Below are positions 10,101 to 16,672 of a stretch of 28,571 nt of DNA, piece after piece. Under the pieces are notes generated by a model that did not search any database, was not told the DNA's origin, and worked only from the letters and a program-made list of their open reading frames with translations. Numbering within the stretch: the first letter of the stretch is position 1; each line of letters opens with the position of its first letter. A program made the translations under genes and the position numbers. The stretch comes from CAYNJF01 sp964351745 (GTDB lineage: Bacteria; Pseudomonadota; Gammaproteobacteria; Berkiellales; Berkiellaceae). The stretch covers positions 1 through 28,571 of the forward strand of contig CAYGPI010000024.1 of the NCBI GenBank assembly GCA_964351745.1, read 5' to 3'.

Positions 10101-10831
10101 AAACTGATTTCAGCGTGAGAATCCCACAGATCTATCTGATGATTACCTTCTAATGTCATGTCATTAAGGTTCGGCCGAGTGCCTGAATACCCTCTATTAT
10201 CCAAACTGACGACATACGCATGAGTGTGTTTTTTTGAGTTATAAAAATGCGAATCGAGATTGATATCAGTGCCATGGTCTGAGTTACTGGCTTTGGGGTG
10301 AATTTCAGCTTTGGTAAATTCAGCATCTGCACACATTTTGATATCTTTATCTTTGATTGAGCTTGAGCATGGGCCAGACCATGGCTCATATGCCACATTA
10401 GGATTATAATATACGGTATTAAACCCGGCATCATAAATTCGCCAATCATCGCTCAACAGATCAGGGAATTGAATGGATGCATAAAGATTATACTTTCTTT
10501 CATGTGTATATAGGTAATAAATATCTCGTGTTGCAAAAGACCGATAGTGATCATTAGGCTCTGAATAGTAAAATACGCCAGTATCTCTGAGAGTTGTTGA
10601 GCAGTAAGAGTATCCCTTTGGGTTGAAGTAATTACAGGCTGAGTAATGAGGCTGAACCATCACTTCCCAATCCATAGAGCCAGAATCATCGACAACAAAC
10701 ATCACATTAGGTGGTGCTCCTTGCTCTATCATAAGCGGCGCTTGAGGCAACGTTAAAGGCTTGGCCATGAGAGGCGAGCTCATGGCTAGTGAGCATAAGA
10801 CAAGATATTTATGTTGTATAGAATATTTCAT
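7139..10831 (-). CDS. pilY1: Type IV pilus tip adhesin / assembly factor PilY1
   Basis: PilY1 sits at the pilus tip, helps pilus biogenesis and surface sensing, and binds calcium. This 1230-residue protein has a signal peptide (likely cut after A23, SSPLMA-KP), then a von Willebrand A-like start with a MIDAS motif D48-x-S50-x-S52 (VVDDSGSMDW). An acidic loop DVDGDG (D436-D440) directly follows an RGD at 434-436. A second RGD (683-685) lies in the conserved LRGDRSQE...LGDIVHSSP segment that opens the C-terminal beta-propeller. The propeller includes VGANDGMLHIFSADKG and the classic PilY1 calcium loop at D941-D949 (DIDGDYKVD). A further EF-hand-like loop is at D1146-D1157. It lies between pilX and pilE, tightly spaced. 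Confidence 0.94.
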   Translation of the reverse strand: MKYSIQHKYLVLCSLAMSSPLMAKPLTLPQAPLMIEQGAPPNVMFVVDDSGSMDWEVMVQPHYSACNYFNPKGYSYCSTTLRDTGVFYYSEPNDHYRSFATRDIYYLYTHERKYNLYASIQFPDLLSDDWRIYDAGFNTVYYNPNVAYEPWSGPCSSSIKDKDIKMCADAEFTKAEIHPKASNSDHGTDINLDSHFYNSKKHTHAYVVSLDNRGYSGTRPNLNDMTLEGNHQIDLWDSHAEISFNSSNTMAVKIYDTDPSTMMPRIVKQTTLSGNACFDALGSHDLIHPIIDGSKPLTSTDSPSCKTIAEARENYANWFQYYRRRAFTAKAGISEIIDLYPKFHYGLSYINDNDIDTKIPDSSDDVEEHNTKLLDGYFKDEQRAYGTPLVKALDVAGQYYEGKLSGKEPIKYECQVNNAIMLTDGYHNGTAPKRGDVDGDGYGSKSSTLADIASYYYKRDLMPSMANNVPTSETNNNKAQHMNTYGVAFGVKGNLAKGDNGWPTPALTYNSNWGDPTNCDSCSEKIDDLWHASYNSHAFYSSANNVQELLTTLQNAMGSIAKISKASLGGASVASSILRSDSDVYQAIFNSDTWSGDLLAYPISSKGELNTVKPTFSVAEHLAARDPSSRKIVTYNGIRGIKFQWKDKNNDKSFNALQKSYIQDFVTTMNSAVTEDQVINYLRGDRSQEKRNGGILRSRETPLGDIVHSSPLYIDKPSRLYNESSYLSFKEAYKNRGSMIAVGANDGMLHIFSADKGKELMAYVPGYHGLWSHLADLSSPQYDHNFFVDGQLSSNDVYFNHDESWRTILVGGLRAGGQSIFALDVTQGSFTQKNVDTEKQVIFEFDDSDDADFGYSYGTPQIVQMNNDQWAVIVGNGYNSGSTHYPSGAKDDYVSTSKKAALFILFIEKGLDGQWDINKDYIKILVGDNKDNGLSEPFPVDIDGDYKVDYIYAGDLSGELHKFDVSSTDPTNWQKPSSVKTFFSGNQPITSPVVVGPHIDGLTKGMMVYFGTGKYLETSDNNNKGQSTQAFYGLWDKNIPSQNTILSNSKQLLRQEILASNNQMRATTNFDIDPSHVGWSLELKENNNNAGERSTNRPKLRNGRIIFTTLLPQSNGDDLCTPNQSKSWIMELNAKNGSRLGMPPYDTNSDGEFTDADYIYYTDPSTNQTVAAPHSGIESDVGMLGGTPAILTNSSNDIEYKVLSGSNGISTKTESVDNRGQGRQSWQQVN

Positions 10832-10847
10832 GTTTTATTACTCTCTA

Positions 10848-11486
10848 TTAATGAAATCGCTTGCTAAAGATAGATTGCAAAGTGACTTTAGCTGGGTTGA
10901 TACCACCAAATTCTTGCTCTGCACCTGTGCCTCTTGCGGTTAACCTATAAAAGGTTAAGCCAGCACCAGCGGCTCTTGTATTTGGACTTAAGTCATCAGG
11001 AATAAATGCCACTTCTTCTGCTATAAACCTAGGTTGGGCTGCCACGTAGCTGACAGAATCTGGCGCTGGGGTGCCACTTGGTGTACTTACAGTTGGCATC
11101 GAATGAGCTACGGTTGACCACCAACTGTCATTGGTTTGGGTATTAGCGGTTGCCCACCAGCGAGATTGAAAACCGCCACCACCATAAAGATTACCCAAAG
11201 CGTCTGCTTCCCATATTTGGTTACAGTCACCGGTGCACGTTTTTTGAGCAACGGGCCGCTCTGATAGTTCTCTGATATACTCTTCAGCTGAGCGCAGTCC
11301 TGTTTCACTAGCTTGGAAAGCTAATTGAGCATTAAAGGTGTTGGCTGTGGTTTTTTCTTGTAAAACAGTCGACGTGATAGAGGATAGACTTATCATGGTT
11401 AGAACCACTAAAAACAGAATGCTAACAACAAGTAGAGCACCACTTTGTCTTTGATAATATTGAGGATGATGTGATGACAACTTCAT
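10848..11486 (-). CDS. pilX: Minor pilin PilX, copy B (pilY1-proximal)
   Basis: PilX-family minor pilin, part of the tip priming complex with PilV, PilW and PilY1. The 212-residue product has a prepilin leader ending at G16 (QYYQRQSG, then ALLVVSILFLVVLTMI), lacks the Glu5 of other pilins as PilX proteins do, and carries the QASETGLRSAEEYI segment of the PilX N-terminal domain. WW pairs (SRWWATAN, SWWSTV) and a C-terminal YRLTARGTGAE strand recur in the second PilX of this window. The start has a strong TAGGAG, which overlaps the end of pilW. It is one of two PilX paralogues here, with about half the alignable positions obviously similar only in the N-terminus and the C-terminal strand. Confidence 0.88.
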   Translation of the reverse strand: MKLSSHHPQYYQRQSGALLVVSILFLVVLTMISLSSITSTVLQEKTTANTFNAQLAFQASETGLRSAEEYIRELSERPVAQKTCTGDCNQIWEADALGNLYGGGGFQSRWWATANTQTNDSWWSTVAHSMPTVSTPSGTPAPDSVSYVAAQPRFIAEEVAFIPDDLSPNTRAAGAGLTFYRLTARGTGAEQEFGGINPAKVTLQSIFSKRFH

Positions 11487-11494
11487 ATGTTCTC

Positions 11495-12280
11495 CTACCG
11501 TGTCGTGCTTCTAAGCTGTACAGTCGTTGTAAAGACCTTTCTTAAGAAATTATCATTAAAAGGTCCTATTTCTACGTCTTGTAGGGCATAGAATTTTTTA
11601 TCAACAATTGGGCTAGCTTCTTCAACGGTTCTAAGCAATAAGCTTATTCGAAGTGAAACAACGCGAGCTGTGTTTAGACCTGGATGATCAGGTGGCACAT
11701 AGCGATTAACGATACCATCTCCATTTAGATCTTCTCCAAAACGAATATGCATGGCTTCTACATTGTCAACTAAAACATCCGGGTTGCTTAGGTTTGGGAC
11801 GCCATTGTTGACAGCCGCGCAAACAAGTTGAGCATTTTCATTTAAGAAAAATGTACTGACGGCCATTTGTTGCTTTTGCACAGGCGTTGCCAGGCAATCA
11901 AAAATATTAGCATGTGAATTGCCTTGGTATCGAACGGTGAGGCTATCTGATCCGTTCACATTATCATTAGTGCCAGCAATGAGCTCCGAATTCTCTGGAA
12001 AAACTTCCTCATATTCTTGATAAAGCTCCATCTGTTTCAAATCAGGCTCTGATCTAAATCCTGCGAGTCGAATAGTTCTATTTAAAAAAGTCGTTGCAAA
12101 ACGTCCATTTTGTTGAAGCGAAGATAAGTTTTGCTCTAATCGATAAGCTCTTTTATTACTTTGGAATAGATTTAAAACACCAGCAAACAAAAAGATACTA
12201 ATCACCATGGAGATTAATATTTCAACCAATCCAAAGCCTTTAGATTGATGACGGTGTGGAAAAGCATTAAGTTTAATCAT
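11495..12280 (-). CDS. pilW: Minor pilin PilW, copy B
   Basis: PilW-family minor pilin of 261 residues that takes part in the initiation complex at the pilus tip. The prepilin motif is KG15 followed by FGLVEILISMVISIFLFAG, with Glu at mature position 5. The PilW hallmarks AYRLEQNLSSLQQNGRF, DSLTVRYQGN, an acidic DLNGDG loop (GEDLNGDGIVNRYV) and VVSLRISLLLRT are present. All four have counterparts in the second PilW at 14114-14893, so the two are clear paralogues. TAGGATA precedes the ATG. It is flanked by pilV (10-base gap) and pilX (8-base gap), so almost certainly co-transcribed. Confidence 0.88.
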   Translation of the reverse strand: MIKLNAFPHRHQSKGFGLVEILISMVISIFLFAGVLNLFQSNKRAYRLEQNLSSLQQNGRFATTFLNRTIRLAGFRSEPDLKQMELYQEYEEVFPENSELIAGTNDNVNGSDSLTVRYQGNSHANIFDCLATPVQKQQMAVSTFFLNENAQLVCAAVNNGVPNLSNPDVLVDNVEAMHIRFGEDLNGDGIVNRYVPPDHPGLNTARVVSLRISLLLRTVEEASPIVDKKFYALQDVEIGPFNDNFLRKVFTTTVQLRSTTR

Positions 12281-12290
12281 GGTTTATATC

Positions 12291-13130
12291 CTAAGGCTTT
12301 GTGGTAACACGATAAGTATGACGGCCACCACGCTTGTCTTGCCATTCGATGAAAATTGCGATCAAATTTCCTTTCCCATTACAGTTAAGCGTGCTGCCTG
12401 AGCCAGGGGCATTGGTGCGACAAACCGTATTTTTGGCATTGGGTAATAATTGGTTAAGATTGTTCTTAAATTCGAAAAGATCTTGTTCAGCGATTTCCTT
12501 AGCACCACAAGTTGAGTCAGTCATCGTTCCCGTTGTTAAGGCTGGTGTTGGCTCTAACGCCTCTGGCTCATTTGAGTTCTTTCCAGGAGTTAATAATCCC
12601 GATAAAAGATTACCAAAGCTTACAAAGCTTCCAAACCCTGCGCCATCGCTATCAATTGAACCACTTATTTTGACTGAGGTTTTTGAGTCGATTGATTGCG
12701 CTGCACTGGCAGGATCACCGATATTCATGGCGACGCTTGATGGTGATAACTTCCTACCACCATTATCGACACCTCCCAAACACTTTAAATGACTTGAGGT
12801 AATGGCACTTGTCGTTTGAGTCTCATAATATCCACCTGAAATACCGTCTAAATTAGCACGCATTCTATCTATCAAATCATCAGCTTGAATGCTGGCCATG
12901 GATTTATAGAAACTTTCATTGCCCATTTTAAGACTTTCAAAATGCAAACTAGCTAATCCCAAAAGGCCAATAGAAAGGATAACACTAGAGGCAAGCACTT
13001 CCATGAGCGAGAAACCTTGACTTCGTTTCGTGGCAACATGGCTAAAGCAGGACATTGTCTTTAATGACTGATGTGTAAATGAGTCTACTGTGACTATGTT
13101 TAGCTTTTCTTTATGTTGCATTTTTCTCAT
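12291..13130 (-). CDS. pilV: Minor pilin PilV, copy B, with extended middle
   Basis: PilV-family minor pilin. The prepilin site is QG39-F40 with Glu at mature position 5 (FSLMEVLASSVILSIGLLGLASLHFESLKMGNESF), followed by the DDLIDRMRANLDG segment typical of PilV. From the ATG at 13130 it is 279 residues with an unusually long 39-residue leader. An ATG at 13055 would give a normal 14-residue leader (MSCFSHVATKRSQG), but its ribosome site is weak, so the start is uncertain. Compared with the other PilV (199 residues) it has a Gly/Ser/Pro-rich insertion of some 60-70 residues before the conserved AEQDLFEFKNNLNQLLP segment. Cysteine pairs in the C-terminal half suggest disulfides. Confidence 0.82.
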   Translation of the reverse strand: MRKMQHKEKLNIVTVDSFTHQSLKTMSCFSHVATKRSQGFSLMEVLASSVILSIGLLGLASLHFESLKMGNESFYKSMASIQADDLIDRMRANLDGISGGYYETQTTSAITSSHLKCLGGVDNGGRKLSPSSVAMNIGDPASAAQSIDSKTSVKISGSIDSDGAGFGSFVSFGNLLSGLLTPGKNSNEPEALEPTPALTTGTMTDSTCGAKEIAEQDLFEFKNNLNQLLPNAKNTVCRTNAPGSGSTLNCNGKGNLIAIFIEWQDKRGGRHTYRVTTKP

Positions 13131-13196
13131 CTCTACAAAGGCTATGTTGGTTTAGAGGGCAAGTGATCCCAATAAATTCAACCTTTTATCTTGCAT

Positions 13197-13565
13197 CTAA
13201 TGCGCTTTATCTTGACTTCTATTATCGGAAAGAATCTTAATTTCCATGATGCTCATTTCACTGTTATTTAATTCATGATCTGATTCTTTATCTGTTTTTT
13301 TGACATCATCTGAGTTTTTTATATCGCCGGATACTGTTTTAAATTCTATGACTTGACCTTCATTTAATTCAGTAAAACCAACACCTTGATTGTTTTGATC
13401 GAAAATCAACACACCAGGTGCAAAAGAATACTTCTTTCCGTGCAAATAAATAATTTGCTGCTCTAAATCAAAGCTTTCAATCATGGCTTTATTCGCGAGC
13501 TGTTGAGATTCCGCAGATATAGTGAAAGACATGAAGAAGATAATAATGGCACTGATAGTTCTCAT
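13197..13565 (-). CDS. Small secreted protein, PilY2-like
   Basis: A 122-residue exported protein with a signal peptide (MRTISAIIIFFMSFTISA, then ES). The core alternates short strands around a G/N-containing turn (IESFDLEQQIIYLHGKKYSF ... LNEGQVIEFKT ... IMEIKIL), a small beta-barrel-like pattern. A polar, Lys/Asp/Glu-rich stretch sits before the last strand. Length, export signal and location in a minor-pilin operon resemble PilY2 of Pseudomonas, which lies between pilY1 and pilE there. This assignment is inferred from context and general pattern, not from a motif that proves it. AAAGGAT lies 9 bases before the ATG. Here the gene sits between the two pilV-W-X modules rather than next to pilE. 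Confidence 0.7.
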   Translation of the reverse strand: MRTISAIIIFFMSFTISAESQQLANKAMIESFDLEQQIIYLHGKKYSFAPGVLIFDQNNQGVGFTELNEGQVIEFKTVSGDIKNSDDVKKTDKESDHELNNSEMSIMEIKILSDNRSQDKAH

Positions 13566-13578
13566 GATTTCTTATCCT

Positions 13579-14106
13579 TTATTTAAACTGAACGGTATAA
13601 ATGGATTGCACAATACTGGTGGCTTGATCGTTGCCGCCAGCTCCTCTGGCCGTGACTTGATAATAGTAATATCCTTCACCTTTAGAGCGAGCCTCAGGCG
13701 ATAGCTCGTAAGGTATGAAGTTAAATTGCTCGAGAAGATATTGAGGCTGACTTGTCACTTGATATATATTGCCACTAAAAAGCCTTGCATTGGTTGACCA
13801 CCAAGAAGAGGTTTTAAGATGGAGATTGGAGTAAACACCGGTTGCAAAGACGTTACATGGTGGCAAGGCGCAGGTGGTTGCTGAAATGGGTGCTTGGGTT
13901 TGGGAAACCAGCCATTGCTCCCCATCAATGAGAGCAGATTGAGACGCTTGTAAAGAGAGCTCTTTGTTTCGTTGGTTGGCTGTGAGTTTTTCACCAATCG
14001 AAGACGAATTGATAGCTGTGACACCAATCATGATAAGCACAGACAAGATGATAAGGCCTACCACTAAGACTGCGCCGCTTTGTCGATGATGAGCATGTGT
14101 GATCAT
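13579..14106 (-). CDS. pilX: Minor pilin PilX, copy A
   Basis: PilX-family minor pilin of 175 residues. The leader ends at G11 (HHRQSG, then AVLVVGLIILSVLIMIGV), Glu5 is absent as in other PilX proteins, and LSLQASQSALIDGEQWL matches the PilX N-terminal domain. SSWWSTNARL and the final YYQVTARGAGG...VQSIYTV strand mirror the PilX at 10848-11486. It is shorter than copy B. The ribosome site GAGG lies at the end of the upstream pilW. Two cysteines (TTCALPPC) match the CTGDC pair of copy B. Confidence 0.86.
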   Translation of the reverse strand: MITHAHHRQSGAVLVVGLIILSVLIMIGVTAINSSSIGEKLTANQRNKELSLQASQSALIDGEQWLVSQTQAPISATTCALPPCNVFATGVYSNLHLKTSSWWSTNARLFSGNIYQVTSQPQYLLEQFNFIPYELSPEARSKGEGYYYYQVTARGAGGNDQATSIVQSIYTVQFK

Positions 14107-14113
14107 AGGGGCC

Positions 14114-14893
14114 TCATAGAGAAAACACGTTTTTAAGGTAAATGGTAAAGGTATATTCTTTTCGAATTCGATAGTCAGGGGTTGGTGTAAATTCAGTCCC
14201 TAAAAGGTTGTACGTATTGTTATCAATAGCTTTATAAATTTCGTTAGTGCTTCGAACAAGAACACTCATGCGCATGCTGACAATATTGCCTACATTGATC
14301 CCAGCAAAATTAGGAGCGACATATCTATCTGCAAATCTGTCGCCATCGGTGTCTTCCCCTAACAAAATTTGCATATTTTCAACGCCAGAGACTAAGACTT
14401 GTGTTGAAACGCCACCAGCATCTGGATTGATGGATTGGCATTCAAGCTCTTGGTTGGCATTGATAGAAAAAGTATTAGTAACAATATTATTCGTATCTAA
14501 AGGTTGATTTAAACAATCATTAATGAAGCCATCTGGATTTCCAGCACCATCACCACTGCCTTGATAACGAACCGTGAGAATATCGCTGCCATTCGTGCCG
14601 AGATCATTAATAACTTGCAAATGAGGAGCTGAGACTGGGAAAAAATCATTGAGAGGGGCAAACATCGAATCCGTTGGCGGCGTTCGATAACCACTGAGGT
14701 TCACAATTTTAGGAATATACTGACTTAGAAAATGTCCATTTTCTTGGATCTCATTAAAAGCAGAGCCAAGCCTATAGGCTTGTTTACTGCTGATAAAAAC
14801 TTGGGTGATGCCTGCAAGAATAAACAAACTGATGGTGATAGAAATAAGGATTTCAACCAAGGTCATGCCGTTTTGCTTTGAAGGGGCATTCAT
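14114..14893 (-). CDS. pilW: Minor pilin PilW, copy A
   Basis: PilW-family minor pilin of 259 residues. The prepilin site is NG9-M10 (MTLVEILISITISLFILAG), with Glu at mature position 5 but Met instead of Phe as the first mature residue. PilW hallmarks are AYRLGSAFNEIQENGHF, DILTVRYQGSGDG, the acidic GEDTDGDRFADRYV loop and VSMRMSVLVRS. It overlaps the upstream pilV by 4 bases, so translation is probably coupled. It is a paralogue of the PilW at 11495-12280, similar along the whole length. Confidence 0.88.
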   Translation of the reverse strand: MNAPSKQNGMTLVEILISITISLFILAGITQVFISSKQAYRLGSAFNEIQENGHFLSQYIPKIVNLSGYRTPPTDSMFAPLNDFFPVSAPHLQVINDLGTNGSDILTVRYQGSGDGAGNPDGFINDCLNQPLDTNNIVTNTFSINANQELECQSINPDAGGVSTQVLVSGVENMQILLGEDTDGDRFADRYVAPNFAGINVGNIVSMRMSVLVRSTNEIYKAIDNNTYNLLGTEFTPTPDYRIRKEYTFTIYLKNVFSL

Positions 14894-15489
14894 ATGGCGA
14901 CACTCATCACAAATTGTCTGGATGCTGGATTAGCGGCATCTTTGCGCTCACTCCACCAAATTTTTATAGTAAAAATATTTTTTCCAGCAACTGGGGAAAT
15001 ATTGTCACATAAAGGATCACCGGGCGGTGGAGCCCCATCATTGGGGGTAGAATCGATACAAACGATGCCTTGTCCGGCCGGTAGCTTTCCTTTGACAGCT
15101 GGATGCCATGCTGTGGCAGTCCTGCCTTGTAAATGACTATTCCACTCATAAAAATCATGGGCTGCCATTTCACTTTGGCTACAAGAGCCATCGATGCTGC
15201 CACCTGAAGCATCTTTAGATAAACAGTTTGGATTTGCTGTAGCGCTACCAGCAGGATTATTATATGGGCTTGCTGTGCCTAATGAAGCTTGTAAAACATT
15301 GGCACGGATCCTTTCTGCCATATCTTTAGCAAGAACAGTTGCTGTTGATCTTAACAGAGAGTCATGGCTTAGCTTGAGACTCATGATTTGTAAGTTGGCG
15401 AGTCCTAATAACCCAACCGAAAAGACAACGACTGCTATTAAAATTTCAACTAATGTAAACCCTTTGGTGCTTATGCTAGGATGCAACAT
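14890..15489 (-). CDS. pilV: Minor pilin PilV, copy A
   Basis: PilV-family minor pilin of 199 residues with a normal prepilin leader (MLHPSISTKG, then FTLVEILIAVVVFSVGLLGLA; Glu at mature position 5). The LAKDMAERIRANV segment is the PilV signature, and AAHDFYEWNSHLQ aligns with AEQDLFEFKNNLN of the longer PilV at 12291-13130. The ATG at 15489 has only a weak ribosome site. It is preceded by the largest gap of the minus-strand cluster (98 bases), which holds a 14-base palindrome. Confidence 0.87.
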   Translation of the reverse strand: MLHPSISTKGFTLVEILIAVVVFSVGLLGLANLQIMSLKLSHDSLLRSTATVLAKDMAERIRANVLQASLGTASPYNNPAGSATANPNCLSKDASGGSIDGSCSQSEMAAHDFYEWNSHLQGRTATAWHPAVKGKLPAGQGIVCIDSTPNDGAPPPGDPLCDNISPVAGKNIFTIKIWWSERKDAANPASRQFVMSVAI

Positions 15490-15514
15490 AGGTGTCTTGG
15501 AGGTTAACTAACAT

Positions 15515-15528
15515 ACTATAGGTATAGT
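15515..15528. promoter_or_regulatory. Operator-like palindrome upstream of pilV copy A
   Basis: ACTATA-GG-TATAGT is a perfect inverted repeat with a 2-base centre, 25-40 bases before the pilV start in the longest gap of the minus-strand cluster. Both arms contain TATA-like hexamers usable as a -10 on the minus strand, but I see no matching -35 and no sigma-54 element. It may be a regulator site or chance. Confidence 0.3.
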
Positions 15529-15587
15529 GTCTTTAGCTCTATTTCGCTGAGGTTTGAGATAAAGTGTTTTAACTTTGTGACCAATGG

Positions 15588-16118
15588 CTAGGGGCAAGCG
15601 GTTTGCGTTGTGGTAATTCTACCAGTGACGCTAATAGCAACATTCCTGGCGTGATTACCAGTGCAATTTGAAGCGGTTAAAGAAAAATTCAAATTTCCAG
15701 TGCCCGCAGCAGCAAACCCTGCGCTGTTATAGGTTGCTTGAGTAACCGCTGGGGCACTTGAAATACTCAAGCCTTGGCCTGTCACTTGCTGGACTCGTAT
15801 TAATGGCTCTGCGGCGCTGTTGGCAAAGACGTTGTTTTCATCAGGATTCACAAAGATAAGCCAACCGTTATTCCAATTAGAACCACATGCAGTGAAATTT
15901 TGATCAGAAGCTGGACATATGGATACAGATACGCCGCGTTTAATGGCTTCTGATCGCGCAAGGTTGAGGGATGCAACAAGATCATTGGTGACAGAGATAG
16001 CTCTGTTGTTTTGTATCGTGCTTTGCATTGAAGGGATAGCGATTGTCATGGTGATGATAAGCAGTGTCATTGCCACCATTAATTCTATCAGTGTAAAGCC
16101 CGCGCTTTTTTGGTTCAT
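15588..16118 (-). CDS. fimU: Minor pilin FimU/GspH-type
   Basis: A 176-residue GspH/FimT-domain prepilin. The leader is MNQKSAG, followed by FTLIELMVAMTLLIITMTIAIPSM with Glu at mature position 5. The domain signature follows: LVASLNLARSEAIKRGVSVSICPASD...CGSNWNNGWLIFVNPD, the RSEAIKR/W..GW pattern of FimT, FimU and GspH. The C-terminus has two further cysteines (SNCTGN, TQTACP). In P. aeruginosa order, fimU follows fimT and precedes pilV, which is the position here, so I name it fimU; FimT is the alternative name for the same domain. It would cap or initiate the pilus together with PilV, PilW, PilX and PilE. Confidence 0.82.
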   Translation of the reverse strand: MNQKSAGFTLIELMVAMTLLIITMTIAIPSMQSTIQNNRAISVTNDLVASLNLARSEAIKRGVSVSICPASDQNFTACGSNWNNGWLIFVNPDENNVFANSAAEPLIRVQQVTGQGLSISSAPAVTQATYNSAGFAAAGTGNLNFSLTASNCTGNHARNVAISVTGRITTTQTACP

Positions 16119-16177
16119 ATCTAATGGTTTAGTTCATTAACTTGGTTATTGCCATAAATCACAGACCAACGGTCGAT

Positions 16178-16672
16178 CTATGAGAGCATTTGAGGCGATG
16201 TGGTTTTTTCAATGCGGACTCGGCCACTGTGCAAAAGCACAAGGCGCCATAAGGTTTCTTGATACTGTAAAAGGATGGAGCCTTGATTTTGGCTATAGCC
16301 GAGCTCATCAAACACAATAGCCTGTTGATTTAAAGCATGGAAAGACAAGTTTATTTTACTTTTGCTTTGTCTAATTTTTAAAGGGGTGACTGTGTTATCA
16401 GTATGCCAAAGGCCGATGAGATAAGTTGGACGCCACGATGTTGAGCATTGTTTCAAATTGATTGTTGGACACAAGATCACTTTTTGATTATTTTTGAGCG
16501 CTTGAATTTGAGCAAAATGAAGATCATGCTGTAGTTGGTAAGCCATGATCTCAAGATGTGACTTTGAAAATAGGTTATCAAAGGAAGGGATCCCTAGACT
16601 GATTAATATCCCCAAAATAAGGCAGCATATTAATGTTTCTATAGAAGAAAAAGCCTTTAATTTAAATCTAAT
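16178..16672 (-). CDS. fimT: FimT-like prepilin with a non-canonical start
   Basis: A GspH/FimT-domain prepilin of about 164 residues. Beginning at the first standard start codon (TTG, 16615) would give 145 residues and cut off the signal. Reading further upstream in the same frame restores a full prepilin N-terminus: KAFSSIETLICCLILGILI, with Glu at mature position 5 and IPSF after the helix. The only plausible initiators there are an ATT at 16672-16670 (giving MRFKLKAFSSIETL) with AGG 8 bases upstream, or entry by a -1 slip from pilR; an in-frame TAG closes the frame at 16682-16684. The residue before the cut is Ala instead of Gly. The domain matches FimU next door: HFAQIQALKNNQKVILCP versus LNLARSEAIKRGVSVSICP, ending LHSGRVRIEK. 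It overlaps the pilR end by 16 bases. Confidence 0.68.
   Translation of the reverse strand: MRFKLKAFSSIETLICCLILGILISLGIPSFDNLFSKSHLEIMAYQLQHDLHFAQIQALKNNQKVILCPTINLKQCSTSWRPTYLIGLWHTDNTVTPLKIRQSKSKINLSFHALNQQAIVFDELGYSQNQGSILLQYQETLWRLVLLHSGRVRIEKTTSPQMLS

Noticed and set aside
12334..12792. Plus-strand open frame of 152 codons opposite pilV
   Set aside because: It is antisense to a clear PilV prepilin, shows no recognisable domain and has no ribosome site; a shadow frame.
13131..13196. Possible sigma-54 promoter before pilV copy B (TGGGATCACTTGCC on the minus strand)
   Set aside because: The GG and GC doublets are 8 bases apart instead of the required 10.
15194..15511. Plus-strand open frame of 105 codons opposite pilV copy A
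   Set aside because: It mirrors the prepilin coding region on the other strand and has no family features.
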